Assembly: GCA_012295275.1 (NCBI GenBank)
Contig: CM022671.1
Location: 21,417,822-21,457,821, forward strand
Reading direction: 5' to 3'
DNA: 40,000 nt
Origin: Chrysomallon squamiferum
Taxonomy: Eukaryota; Mollusca; Gastropoda; Neomphalida; Peltospiridae
The translations under genes and the position numbers were made by a program. The notes beneath the pieces were generated by a model that did not search any database, had not been told where the DNA came from, and saw nothing but the letters and a program-made list of their open reading frames with translations. Of this stretch, positions 23,957-37,557 are shown one piece after another; the first letter of the stretch is position 1; each line of letters starts with the position of its first letter.

Positions 23957-24806
23957 CAGATATGTATATCAAAAACATAGCAAGAGTAATACTAAATTAG
24001 CAAAAAATAATGTAAATTTTATTTATATTAAGTGAATTCATACACAAATAAAAGTAGACATGCATAAGGATTATATTTTACCATTCTAAGGACAAGAACG
24101 AAAAGAGAAAAAAACAATGCCTGCAAATAATTAATGTCTTGGTTTTGTTTTTTGTTGTTCATAGCTACGCCGCTCTCCCGCGGAGCAATAATATCTTTTG
24201 ACGAAACTGAAAAATAAACAATGTGTCCGTAACCATAACAGGTTAACTGAAGTGAATAATCTTTTCACGGCTGTCACGGTGCATACTAAATGCTCGCCAA
24301 TGTTCGCCTTACAAAATTAAATGAATATGCACGAAAGTTGTAGATACTGTATAAATAATAATAATAATAATTTTTGAAAAATACAGTTTAATCTTTCCAA
24401 CACTGGTTTTAGCCTCAAAAGGTGTGGTTTGTTTGAAAGGGGCGTTCTGCACTTTTTCAACTAATGAGAATTGTTAGTTTTCTATAACGAATTAATGAAA
24501 ATACATTCACAAGTTATGATAAATCTGGTTAATGCAAGACATTTAAACGAACTCAAATTTACCTATCTGTGCAGTAAACCAATCCACTTACTACCGTTTG
24601 AATATAGATTTGTCCTTTATGCAAAATGACTGATCATTAAAAATATGAATAAATATATGCATATTATAATTATGTATATAATAATTTTGTTCTTGACAAA
24701 ATACGCTATCGATAAATTTTCAAAAAAATATCAGTTCTGATATGAAGATATTATTTTTCAATGTTTATTACAAAGCATATAAAGTAAAAAGAAAATAATG
24801 TACTAT

Positions 24807-24808
<2 letters not shown>

Positions 24809-24848
<40 letters not shown>
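24809..24848. repeat. Poly(T) tract
   Basis: About 40 consecutive T. It could be the end of an inverted retroposed copy, but no element or target duplication is recognised beside it. Confidence 0.85.
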
Positions 24849-24850
<2 letters not shown>

Positions 24851-25085
24851 TATTGGAGGAATTTTAACTGTGATTTGGTTGGAGTTTTTAAGCGGAAAAC
24901 TGGGATATCCTATGACTGAACAATGATTTTATGTTTTGTTACGCTTCGTTATAATAATCAATTGTAAGGATCAACCACAGGGGATTAGTCTAAAGGAGAT
25001 TCCCAAATGGTGATGAAATAATCGAAAGGTATTCTAAGGTGCAAATTTTTGTAAAGTAGAACGATATTAGCAAAATTTTTACAGT

Positions 25086-25584
25086 ATGTCTACTTGCAGA
25101 TACTTTTTAGGTAAACAACTGTGGCTGCTACATAAGAAAACCACTTATCAACAATTCAGCAGTATTCGCAGATTTTTCAAACGATTTGCATCAGAGCAGT
25201 GTTGGCCAAAACAAAACAACCCGTCTGCGGATTCACTTCTGGAATCATGGTATTACGAGGTTAAAACATTTGGTTTGCTGAAAATTAAACTACCATTCAA
25301 CGCCCAAATAAAGTCATTAAATCCAGAAACGCATCCAAAAATGAACAGAGTTATTGTTCAAATCGTGCATGTTTCAGACGACACCGAAAGTATAGATAAA
25401 AAGATGTTTCTACCATCTTTGTATGATCTAAATACACATGTATGCAAGGAAACGAATGAAGTAGAAATCACTGTTGGCATTCAGAAAGGGGTAACTCTGC
25501 CTATAGAATGTTTAGTTCAGGCTCCAATAAAAATGAGTAAGTTTATAATTTGAAATTGTAGATTATCATCATCATCTTTCATCA

Positions 25585-25643
<59 letters not shown>

Positions 25644-28627
25644 AATGCTTGTTGAATAAGTTTCCATTTCTTTTATTTTTATTTTTATTTAAAATTTAAA
25701 ATTCTTGTTTAATTTTATAAGTTTTGTGATGTATTATGTCAGTTCTCAATACAGGAGTATGCTGTAACAATATAACTTTATTTGTAATGCATTGTACACT
25801 TCCAGTGACTTACATGTTTTTAGGTGTCTTGGTTTATTATTTATTTATTTTAATTTTCTAAATATCCTATTTATGTTTTATTTAGATCTCCAAATTGAAA
25901 GTGAAAATGGAAGTGTTGCAGTGTCAGACTTTGAAAATGAATTTGTCAGTATAAATCTTCAGAAAGGGATGTGTGTTCTTAACAATCTCAAGGTAAAAAC
26001 CAAATGCCACCATTTGGACTGAAATAGGTTGCTATTGATATGATCATATGGAAACAAAGACAAAACAAAATGTTATTTTTTGTTTTATATTTCGATAACT
26101 TTCATTTAGATCAGATATCATGAGTTTCAAAACACGGTATAAATTATTAAGATTAAAAAGATTACACATCATTGTTTGTTAAATATTTATCAAATTATTT
26201 TCATATGAATAGTTTAAAATCTGTATAATACTCAAAATATTGATCTCATTACCTTTTTTTTTTACTCAGAGTGGAAAGATCAGTGTTGCAAACAATGGTG
26301 GAAGTATTATTAGTAATCAAGTTTTACAAGCAAACATTGACCTCCAGTCAACAACAAAAGGGGTAAAGTATATCACATCACCTTAACTGATATATGTGAG
26401 TGTATCTGTGTATATACACACACACTCACACATTTAGTTGAAATCAACTATATAATACAAAAATTAATAATTCTGTTTGTTATTTGAATTAAAGATATCT
26501 CTATATATTTTTATTAATTATTATGTCACGTGAAGAATGTGTTTTTTTAATACCAGTTTGGCACAGGAAGCATGCTATTAGCAGTATTAACAATTAGCTA
26601 GATGTGCCAAATCCTAAAAGTAACAAAATGCTACAGCCATAGATACACCTGTCATATTTAGCCACTGGATTTACATATATGAATAGAATTAATGTTATCA
26701 TTTGCTACTCGGGCATGCTCAGTAACACTACACAGAGTATGTTTGATGATGCATTTGTGACAGTTCAAACAATTTGATAGAATAACTAACTAGTCTAAAT
26801 ATTTCTCACAGTATGTTTCTTGAATCAGATTATTAAAATTATTATAAAAAGTAACTGGTAACATATTTTTTATTAATTTATATTTTTAAATTTTATTTTG
26901 TTTTTGTTTTTAAGGGTATTAAAGTTCATAAGCTGCAAGGTACATCAGTGCTATGTAAGGCAAATGAAGGAGACATACACATCCAAGATTTGTATGCTGA
27001 CTCCAGCAATATTCACACAGACTGTGGTACCATTGATATTGGAAGTTGTCATGGTGATACAGAAGTGTCTGTGGATCAAGGCAATCTGAAAATAGGTAAA
27101 ACTTAAACTATGTCTTTTAGAGCTATTTTCATCTATGACAGATGTAGGTGAATAAATGAGAAAATTATTCCTGCTTCTTTACTATGGGAAACATAAAATT
27201 TCTAAAATTTAAAAGCTTGATTCTTTTAATTGGCATTTAGATTTACAATGCAATTTAACAAAACAAGATGCTAAGAAATTAAACAAATTCTAAATATATA
27301 TATTTTGTTGTTGTTGCTACTATTACTGTTTTAATCCAAAAATGATAAAGTAAATTGCTTAACTATGAAATTCAATCCTAAAATGTATTTTATTTTTTAT
27401 CTGGGTTTGTTTGTTTTTTGGATTTTTTCATATGTGGTAGTTTCTTAACCTTTTTCAGTATCATTTTATGTTATTTTGACATCGTCACAAATGACAATAT
27501 TGCCAGTGAAGACAAAACTAATGCTACTTTTTTCTTCTTTTCTTTGTTAAATCCACTTTGTTCATAACAAAATGAGCATAAATGAATAATTTCTTTTACA
27601 TTATGTCAACTATTACTTTGTCAGTTACATTACTTCATGGTTTTTTTATTGTCAGCATCCCTAGATGGAAATCTAAGAGCTTCTGTAAAAGAAGGTCAGA
27701 CAGATGTGTATGTTTCAAGACATGAGGATGTCATGATCACCTGTGGAAAAGGTAAAATCATTAATTATATAACCTAGCAGTGCTTTGAAATGTACACCTT
27801 ACAGGTTTTTAATTTTGTAACTGTTGAAAACATGTAATTAGAAAATTACCTCATTTTTCCACTTAATTTGGGGAAAGAATAAAGTTTTAGCTCTGTTAAA
27901 GTTTTAATAATTTATTAAAAAGTATATATTTAATTGCTGATTTAATAAACTATTAAGACTTCATTAATTTTAGATAATAATTATTTGTTTTCTTTCAGAA
28001 TTAAATAACTCAGTTAAATTAGTATAGAAATTCAGGAATGAACAGCTATGAAATTATGCAATTTAAAAGTATTATAGATCTAATTTTTTCATGAAAGGTC
28101 TGAATGTAAAACTCTTACTAATGATTACTTATTAACACAGACTGTTTAATACATTTGTTACAGGGGACATAACTCTGAAATATTCAGACACTACTGAGTC
28201 AAAGTTGGAGCTAATAGCTGATGCAGTGTTCTGTGATCAGCAAATACAAGATACACTTCAAGAAACACCTTTAGCGAACAGCACTACTTATAAAGGTTTG
28301 ACTTTATTTCAAAATACTTTTAAAGTAAAGTTTCAGAAAATTAAAATGAAACTATGTATTTCTTCAACATTCTTAGAATTTTTAATTTTATCTTATTTAA
28401 TATTTTATACTGTTTAAATATTATGATCAGAGGTTAGATTATTGTTTGTGTGTGTGTGTTTCTGTTTCTGTTTCTGGGTTTTTTGTTAGTTTAAATGTTT
28501 TATATTTTTAACAGGTTTTATCAACAAGGAGAGTGCTAACACAATCAAAGTTTCTACACAACAAGGCAGTATTACTTTTGCAATACAGGACTGGCTAGCT
28601 TCAATAGGTCTCAAACAAACACCATGA
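25086..28627 (+). CDS. FAM185A: FAM185A homologue (7 exons)
   Basis: Exons: 25086-25536, 25886-25992, 26270-26362, 26915-27095, 27656-27751, 28164-28295 and 28515-28627, all with GT-AG junctions and a continuous frame. The product has 390 residues, essentially the length of human FAM185A (about 392). The N-terminal ~40 residues are rich in Arg, Lys, Ser and Phe (SSIRRFFKRFAS) with hardly any acidic residue, like a mitochondrial presequence. After that come short repeated beta-strand units of the kind seen in DUF4097/adhesin-like beta-helices, such as SENGSVAVSD, ANEGDIHIQD and DQGNLKIG. The family has no firmly established biochemical role. The start at 25086 is the first in-frame ATG and precedes the targeting-like segment. 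Tail-to-tail with PTRHD1, whose stop is 410 bp away. Confidence 0.85.
25588..25640. repeat. (ATT)n microsatellite in FAM185A intron 1
   Basis: ATC units leading to a pure ATT run, starting about 50 bp past the exon 1 donor. Confidence 0.9.
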
Positions 28628-28676
28628 CAATTTTTGTTTTACTGTCTTATATTGTCTGTGATTTTATAAAGATATT

Positions 28677-28686
28677 AATAAATAAA
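28677..28686 (+). terminator. FAM185A poly(A) signals
   Basis: Two overlapping AATAAA hexamers (28677-28682 and 28681-28686), about 50 nt past the stop. Another AATAAA lies near 28918. Confidence 0.6.
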
Positions 28687-29033
28687 ATAATAAAATGTGA
28701 ACTTATAATTAATATTCCTGTTGTTTAATTTTGTTTTCATAAAAGAAGCGGTCTTTATATTTCTGGAGGTTTTTTTTTTTTTTTTTTTTATGTAAATATG
28801 AAAGATTTGATATTTTATTTTTAAGAGTGGTGATGGGAATTCTAAATTCAGCATCATTTTCTATCCAAGAATGAAATTCTAAACATAATAATTTATTTAT
28901 CTATTTTTTTTTTTTTGGAATAAACATATTTTAAATGCAAACCAAAAACAAACATCTGTAATTCACATTTTACCTGCTGAATGAAACGGATTTAAAAAAA
29001 GACAAAAGAAATTACTTTTGTCTTTCATATACA

Positions 29034-29039
29034 TTTATT
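29034..29039 (-). terminator. PTRHD1 poly(A) signal overlapping the stop codon
   Basis: On the minus strand AATAAA spans 29039-29034 and shares bases with the PTRHD1 stop TAA at 29040-29038, which implies a very short 3' UTR. A further AATAAA lies about 150 nt downstream near 28889. Confidence 0.45.
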
Positions 29040-29397
29040 ATTTAAATAGTTTAAACTGTTTAAAATACTTCTGTACATCTTCTTTCTTGTATGGTTTTAC
29101 TGCTACACAAGTTGGAATGTTTTCTGGCTGTTCAATCCAGAGTTTGTGTGCAATGTTTTCACAAGTTAGTTTTTCTGAAAGAGTTTTCAAACTAGACTCA
29201 TCCTTTGCCTCCAGGACAACTTTATGCATTCTGTCTAAATCAGATAAATATTGCTTAGTAATTTCATCATCATAATACTGATGCATTACAGCTGTACATG
29301 CATGGCATGCTTGAGCTAACAGTGCCCCAGTTGGCCATTTCAGTGCTGTAACAAGATCACTGCGAACAACAATGTACTGGACAACATTTGATGCCAT
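29038..29397 (-). CDS. PTRHD1: PTRHD1, peptidyl-tRNA hydrolase domain protein
   Basis: A single-exon frame of 119 residues, starting at ATG 29397 and ending with TAA at 29038-29040. It matches animal PTRHD1, a Pth2-fold protein assigned peptidyl-tRNA hydrolase activity by family. Visible motifs are VQYIVVRSDL (6-15), WPTGALLAQACHA (21-33), RMHKVVLEA (56-64), LWIEQPENIPTC (86-97) and the C-terminal KQFKLFK (113-119), all in the human order. Human PTRHD1 (about 140) has a longer N-terminus. The start codon lies 5 nt after the UXT stop on the same strand, so there is no room for its own promoter in the spacer. It is probably made from a UXT-PTRHD1 dicistronic transcript, or from a promoter inside UXT. 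Confidence 0.92.
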   Translation of the reverse strand: MASNVVQYIVVRSDLVTALKWPTGALLAQACHACTAVMHQYYDDEITKQYLSDLDRMHKVVLEAKDESSLKTLSEKLTCENIAHKLWIEQPENIPTCVAVKPYKKEDVQKYFKQFKLFK

Positions 29398-29403
29398 TTT
29401 ATT
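29398..29403 (-). promoter_or_regulatory. AATAAA hexamer across the UXT-PTRHD1 junction
   Basis: The minus-strand sequence TAAATAAAATGG holds the UXT stop, a 5 nt spacer and the PTRHD1 start. An AATAAA hexamer lies exactly over the junction. If it acted in cleavage, the cut would fall inside the PTRHD1 coding region. Confidence 0.4.
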
Positions 29404-31105
29404 TAGAAAATATCTCTCTGAGGAGGTCTTTCTTCTTCACCAGATATATTCTGAAGTTCTCTTAGGCCCTAGAAAACAAAGTAACAGAAAATATATAATT
29501 TATTTTTACAGTTATATTCTTATAACAATAAGAGATGAATAACCATATATTAATCCATTTTAATATAAATTATTATTACGCATCAAGTATGTAGTTTCTT
29601 TTCTTTAGTGATGTTTTATTGTTCGTGAAGTTAGCACTACATCTGATTTACATATAGTGTAAATATATTTTCAGTTAAATAAAGATACAAACACATATAC
29701 ACAAACCTCAAGCACCAATTTAATGTGAGCTTTTATCAAAGCAATCTTTTTAGTCAGTGATTCTGTGCTTTCAGTTAGTTTTGCAGTTTTCTTTTCTATG
29801 AATTGTAATGCTTCATCCAATGTGAACTCTACAAACACACCAAGACCAACAGCTACAAAGATTTTTGAAGGATCTGGGCTAAAATAAAATACAAATATAT
29901 AATTATGATTGAAATAAAGTATAAATGTAGATGTTGCAATATTCAATGGATGTAAATAAATGAAATATCAAAATGCAGCATTAATTAAAAATAGTAATAT
30001 AAGCACAAACACACACATGCACACACACACACACACATACATATTAAAAAAGTTAAATTACAAAATAAAAAATTGTATTAGAAACACATTTCATTTTTCA
30101 CTGGTACTGACTTATTACATATATTATAAAATACCTACATTTTAGCCTGAATATAGAAATTGCATCCAATGTCAGTTTTAGTTTTTAATTCAGTCTTGTG
30201 TAAGTTAGTTTCCTACAACAAAAATACTAATTATTGCCATTTTATCTTAAATTAACAAGAAACAGATCTGCAAGAATTTACAAATAAATGTCGTCTGAAT
30301 TTCTAACAGTAATTTTGCTTGAATAGAATCAGTTGCCAGACAAAAAAAAATCTAATGAACCAAACAGCTGTACATTTAGAAATCTGTTAATTAAAATGCC
30401 ACTACCAGCACTTAAATCAATACCTCCTATGTTTTAAACATTTTAAATTCATAATTAAATTTTATTTAATTTTATTTTTTTTAAATATAGATATATCTCA
30501 ATTACATATATTTTTTCTTATTACTGAACATATATTTTGTTCTGTCTGTTCAACAATTGTTTCATATCTTTTCATGTCAGAGACTATCCAAAAAACACAA
30601 TACATAATACTATATTTTCAAACCTATTAATACATCCAGTTATAAAAGTGAAATCTTTGAGTGTCTCTTTAGAATTTTACTTAAACTGTAGGTTATCAAC
30701 AAATAAAAGAAAACTGTCCACAAAAATTAAAAAATCATAAATTTTTTAGCATTTACTACAGTCAAGTGTAATAATGTTAATGTTTTACTTCAGTACCAAC
30801 CTTAAGTCTTTCAATCACAGTTTTCAATTGTAAATATTCAGAAATTTGACCAAATATTCTATCTCTCACATCTAAGGTTTTTCTGAAATGTTTAAACAAA
30901 ATAATATAATTTAGTTCCAAATACAAATTAAAAACTGAACAAGTGAACTGAATTTTGAATACTGTATAAGGATTTGATTAATTCAAAGACTAGTAAAATA
31001 CTTTTGAGTTATTCATTGTCATCAGAAAATAAAATATATGACACATCTAATGTATAACTTTATTAAATATCTAAGTATATCTGGTTTTATCTGGTATTAT
31101 TATTA

Positions 31106-31163
<58 letters not shown>

Positions 31164-31568
31164 AATGTATAAATTATATCAGTGTAATGTGTAATATGGT
31201 GTCTAACACAAAAGTAACATTATCTCAATACTTTTTACAATTATAGAATGACGTGTCGTCTATAACAATGAACCTATAAAGTATAAATTGTTGACAAAAT
31301 ATTTTCTTTGTTTTATATATAATTTACATGTCAATATTATAAATAAACAGTGTCTGTTACTATTACTGTATTTACTGTATTAGTATTAGTATTACTAGTA
31401 TTAATTACAATTAACAAGATAAAGAGGCTGTAATGAATTATAATAATTACATCATTTCTATAAAATGAATTAGATCATAGATGTTAATTAAAGCTACCTA
31501 AGATCTTCCTTTAACGTTTCATTTAAAAACTTTTCGAATTCAAGTACTTTAGCAGACGTATCGCTCAT
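29403..31568 (-). CDS. UXT: UXT, prefoldin-like protein (5 exons)
   Basis: UXT is an alpha-class prefoldin-like protein, part of the URI/R2TP-associated prefoldin-like complex and a transcription cofactor in vertebrates. Exons (minus): 31498-31568, 30801-30882, 30139-30212, 29707-29878 and 29403-29468. All junctions are GT-AG, the frame is continuous and the product has 154 residues (human 157). Family matches in order are YLQLKTVIERL, DIGCNF, VAVGLGVFVEFTLDEAL, LTKKIALIKAHIKLVLEGLR and LQN. The two helical ends around a beta-hairpin middle fit a prefoldin coiled coil. At the third junction the donor AAAAT|GTAGGT must be used, because the next GT would leave an in-frame TAG. Its stop is separated from the PTRHD1 ATG by 5 nt. 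It starts 338 bp from DHRS7B, which is divergent. Confidence 0.92.
30003..30041. repeat. (CA)n microsatellite in UXT intron 3
   Basis: A CA-rich run with a few CATG and TACA interruptions, between UXT exons 3 and 4. Confidence 0.85.
31096..31162. repeat. (ATT)n microsatellite in UXT intron 1
   Basis: A near-pure TTA/ATT run of over 60 nt between UXT exons 1 and 2. Confidence 0.9.
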
Positions 31569-31906
31569 TTTATCATCTTCTGTCAACTAGTTAATGTGGC
31601 CATGCCTCCAACTGTGTTTTATTGTTTATTACGCTAAGATCTACTTTCACGTTATCTGAAAGTATGTACAATTGCCAGTTAATTAATGAAAAGGATATTT
31701 CGTTGTTATAAAACCAATTAAAGTTATTGTTTAATTAATTTGGAGATATTTTAGAAACAAATGCAGAGAAATATACATATATGATGTTAAACATACTTCA
31801 TGTATTATCTTTTTATTTATAAACTTAGAGTTACTATAACAGCTGTTCAATAACTAGTCCCCTTCCATTTGACTTTATTCCAAGCAAATAAACACTAGTT
31901 AGAAAG
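31569..31906. promoter_or_regulatory. Shared UXT/DHRS7B divergent promoter region
   Basis: 338 bp separate the two start codons, which point away from each other. No TATA box or CpG-rich patch stands out, and the stretch is AT-rich. A shared bidirectional promoter is inferred from spacing only. Confidence 0.45.
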
Positions 31907-32833
31907 ATGATTTGTGTAACATGGCTGCAAGCTGCCTTAGTTTTTGTTATCCCTTTGTGTTTTCTATGTCTGTTATATGTTTTGTCAGTATCTCTGGAGA
32001 ACTTCAAAAGGAGGAGTATCGAAGATAAAGTTGTCCTTATTACAGGAGCAACATCAGGGCTAGGTAAAGCATGTGCAAAAATATTTTATGAAGCTGGATG
32101 CCATGTGATTTTGGCAGGAAGGAGTGAGGTGAAGCTTGAACAAACAAAGACTGCTTTACAAAAAAATGCCAAATTGCATACAGTCATTATGGATTTAGAG
32201 AATCTCGAATCTTTGCAAGAAAAATGCCTTGAAGCCACTGCTATATTTGGTAGAATTGACGTTCTTATTAACAATGCAGGAATCAGCTATCGAGGACTGA
32301 TAGAAAACACATCACTAGATGTAGACCAGAAAGTAATGCTTGTGAACTATTTTGGCCATGTTGCCATAACAAAAGCTGTTCTGCCTGCCATGTTGAGCAG
32401 AGGTCAAGGTCATATTGTTGGCATCAGTAGCATACAAGGGAAAATTGCTATTCCTTACAGATCAGCATATGCTGCCTCCAAACATGCATTCCAGGCCTTT
32501 TTTGACTGCCTTCGTGCTGAATTGTCGGACAGAAATATACAGATTACAGTAATCAGCCCTAGTTATGTTAGAACCAGTCTCTCAGTGAATGCAGTTTGTG
32601 AAGATGGAACTAAACATGATGTCATGGACAAGACAACAGCAGCAGGGATGAGTCCAGAATATGTGGCCTTACAAGTGATGAACAGTGTCACACTGGGAAG
32701 AAAAGATGTCATCATATCCTCTTTAGTTCAGCACCTAGCTATTTACATTAGAACACTTGCACCTAACTTGTTTTTTACATTAATGGCTTCAAGAGCTAAA
32801 AAACAAAAGAAGGATTATGTGAAGAATAAATGA
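31907..32833 (+). CDS. DHRS7B: DHRS7B-like short-chain dehydrogenase/reductase
   Basis: An uninterrupted frame of 308 residues. A hydrophobic N-terminal segment (about 7-30) is a membrane anchor. The SDR Rossmann motif TGATSGLG is at 46-53, an Arg at 72 suits NADP(H), Asp96 is the adenine-contacting residue, NNAG is at 122-125, and the catalytic residues are Asn147, Ser175, Tyr188 and Lys192. Long matches to human DHRS7B (325) include NNAGISYRG, SAYAASKHA, QAFFDCLRAE and RTLAPNLFF. In mammals the protein (PexRAP) sits in ER/peroxisomal membranes and reduces acyl/alkyl-DHAP in ether-lipid synthesis; the same role is inferred here. The coding region has no intron, whereas FAM185A, UXT and EMC3 have 4-6 each, so it may be a retrocopy that kept function. 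All catalytic residues are intact. Confidence 0.93.
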   Translation: MICVTWLQAALVFVIPLCFLCLLYVLSVSLENFKRRSIEDKVVLITGATSGLGKACAKIFYEAGCHVILAGRSEVKLEQTKTALQKNAKLHTVIMDLENLESLQEKCLEATAIFGRIDVLINNAGISYRGLIENTSLDVDQKVMLVNYFGHVAITKAVLPAMLSRGQGHIVGISSIQGKIAIPYRSAYAASKHAFQAFFDCLRAELSDRNIQITVISPSYVRTSLSVNAVCEDGTKHDVMDKTTAAGMSPEYVALQVMNSVTLGRKDVIISSLVQHLAIYIRTLAPNLFFTLMASRAKKQKKDYVKNK

Positions 32834-33902
32834 ATCAGAACCAAATATGTTTTTCATGGTACTGAAGTTAATCATTGACCCTAAAGCACATAGCCCATTT
32901 GCTTTGCTTTGTTGATGATCACATTCTGCTTGTACATTTAGCTTAGAGATTTAAAAATCAAAAATAGAAATGCTGTTCAGATTTTGAATACAATAGATAA
33001 GGCTGTGTTCAAAGAAGCAGTATCTGCAACAGAACAAATACATTCTGAAACAAACTAGAACATTTATTTAATAGTTTTAACAGCTGATTATCATGTTCTG
33101 GTTAGAAATTTGTGATGAATGTGAATTACACAAACCTATTAAAATATAATCTAATCATTTGGTTTCCAATGTAAAATGTTAAGTAATTGTTTGTTTGTTA
33201 AAATATAAAAACAAAATTTTGTAATGGAGATTTTCTTTTCAAATGAAATAAATAAAACAAATATATAACTAAACTTAGTATTAGTTTTTTTAAGACATAA
33301 TTTAGTAATCATTGTTTCACTTATTTCTTTTTTCAGCATAATTTTTTTTAATATTTAATTTATTTATTATTATTTTTTTTTTTATGGATATGTTATTATT
33401 AAAATATATTTATGTACAATTGTAATAATAATATTTAAATCAGAAAATAAACAAATCATCTATACTATATAAAACAGACAATCACAATAATGTAATGTGT
33501 AATAGATGGATAGCAGTCCTGCATATGAAAACGTATCACCAATGTTAAAAGAAAGAAATTTGATGATAGATTTAATAAAGTTTGTTAGAAATATTCAGTT
33601 AGAATACATTTTTAGGGGGAAAAAAAAAAAAAATCCCCAGGTTAGTTTATGAGATTTATTAATAATTCCAAATTCCAAAAGATGCATTGTTAAATAAAAT
33701 TAATTAATTAAAAAGTAATATTATTGTGAAAAATAGAATTAGGTATATGTTTTTCCTAATAAAACTTATAATAATAATAACAACAGAGTAACGTGATTTT
33801 TATGTATTGCATAATTACAATGTATATGTTATTGTGTGCAACTTCTTGAAAGTTAATGTTGTGCTTTCCAAGCGCTGGAGGAAAATAGAAAGAAAGAAAC
33901 AA
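32834..33902. other. DHRS7B 3' flank and EMC3 upstream region
   Basis: AT-rich with no exon. Overlapping AATAAA hexamers at 33247-33256 could end DHRS7B with a 3' UTR of about 420 nt. A poly(A) run lies near 33620-33633. The likely EMC3 5' UTR is the 40-60 nt before 33903. Confidence 0.5.
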
Positions 33903-37540
<3,638 letters not shown>

Positions 37541-37551
37541 GATTAATTGGA

Positions 37552-37557
37552 AATAAA
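37552..37557 (+). terminator. EMC3 poly(A) signal
   Basis: AATAAA 12 nt after the TAG stop. A second AATAAA near 37961 would give a longer 3' UTR. Confidence 0.55.

Larger units (their letters stand above)
17903..25085. other. 7 kb stretch without a recognised gene
   Basis: No conserved exon is seen on either strand. Open frames at 20210-20446, 20360-20632, 21738-22013, 22969-23235 and 23443-23742 have no recognisable domain. At least two of these (those ending at 22013 and 23235) begin with TTG rather than ATG. The stretch holds microsatellites, poly(T) runs, a triple AGCTTCAT octamer near 19870-19890 and two CpG-richer patches near 19200-19330 and 21950-22200. Confidence 0.5.

Noticed and set aside
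26555-26615. Inverted TTGGCACA/TGTGCCAA pair in FAM185A intron 3
   Set aside because: Only 8 bp arms in an intron, with no element ends or target duplications; too short to call a mobile element.
29018-29275. Plus-strand open frame opposite PTRHD1
   Set aside because: Shadow of the conserved PTRHD1 coding sequence.
33807-33902. Upstream in-frame ATG for EMC3
   Set aside because: The extra residues do not resemble the EMC3 N-terminus, which starts with MA(GP)ELLLDSNIR in the family and fits the ATG at 33903.
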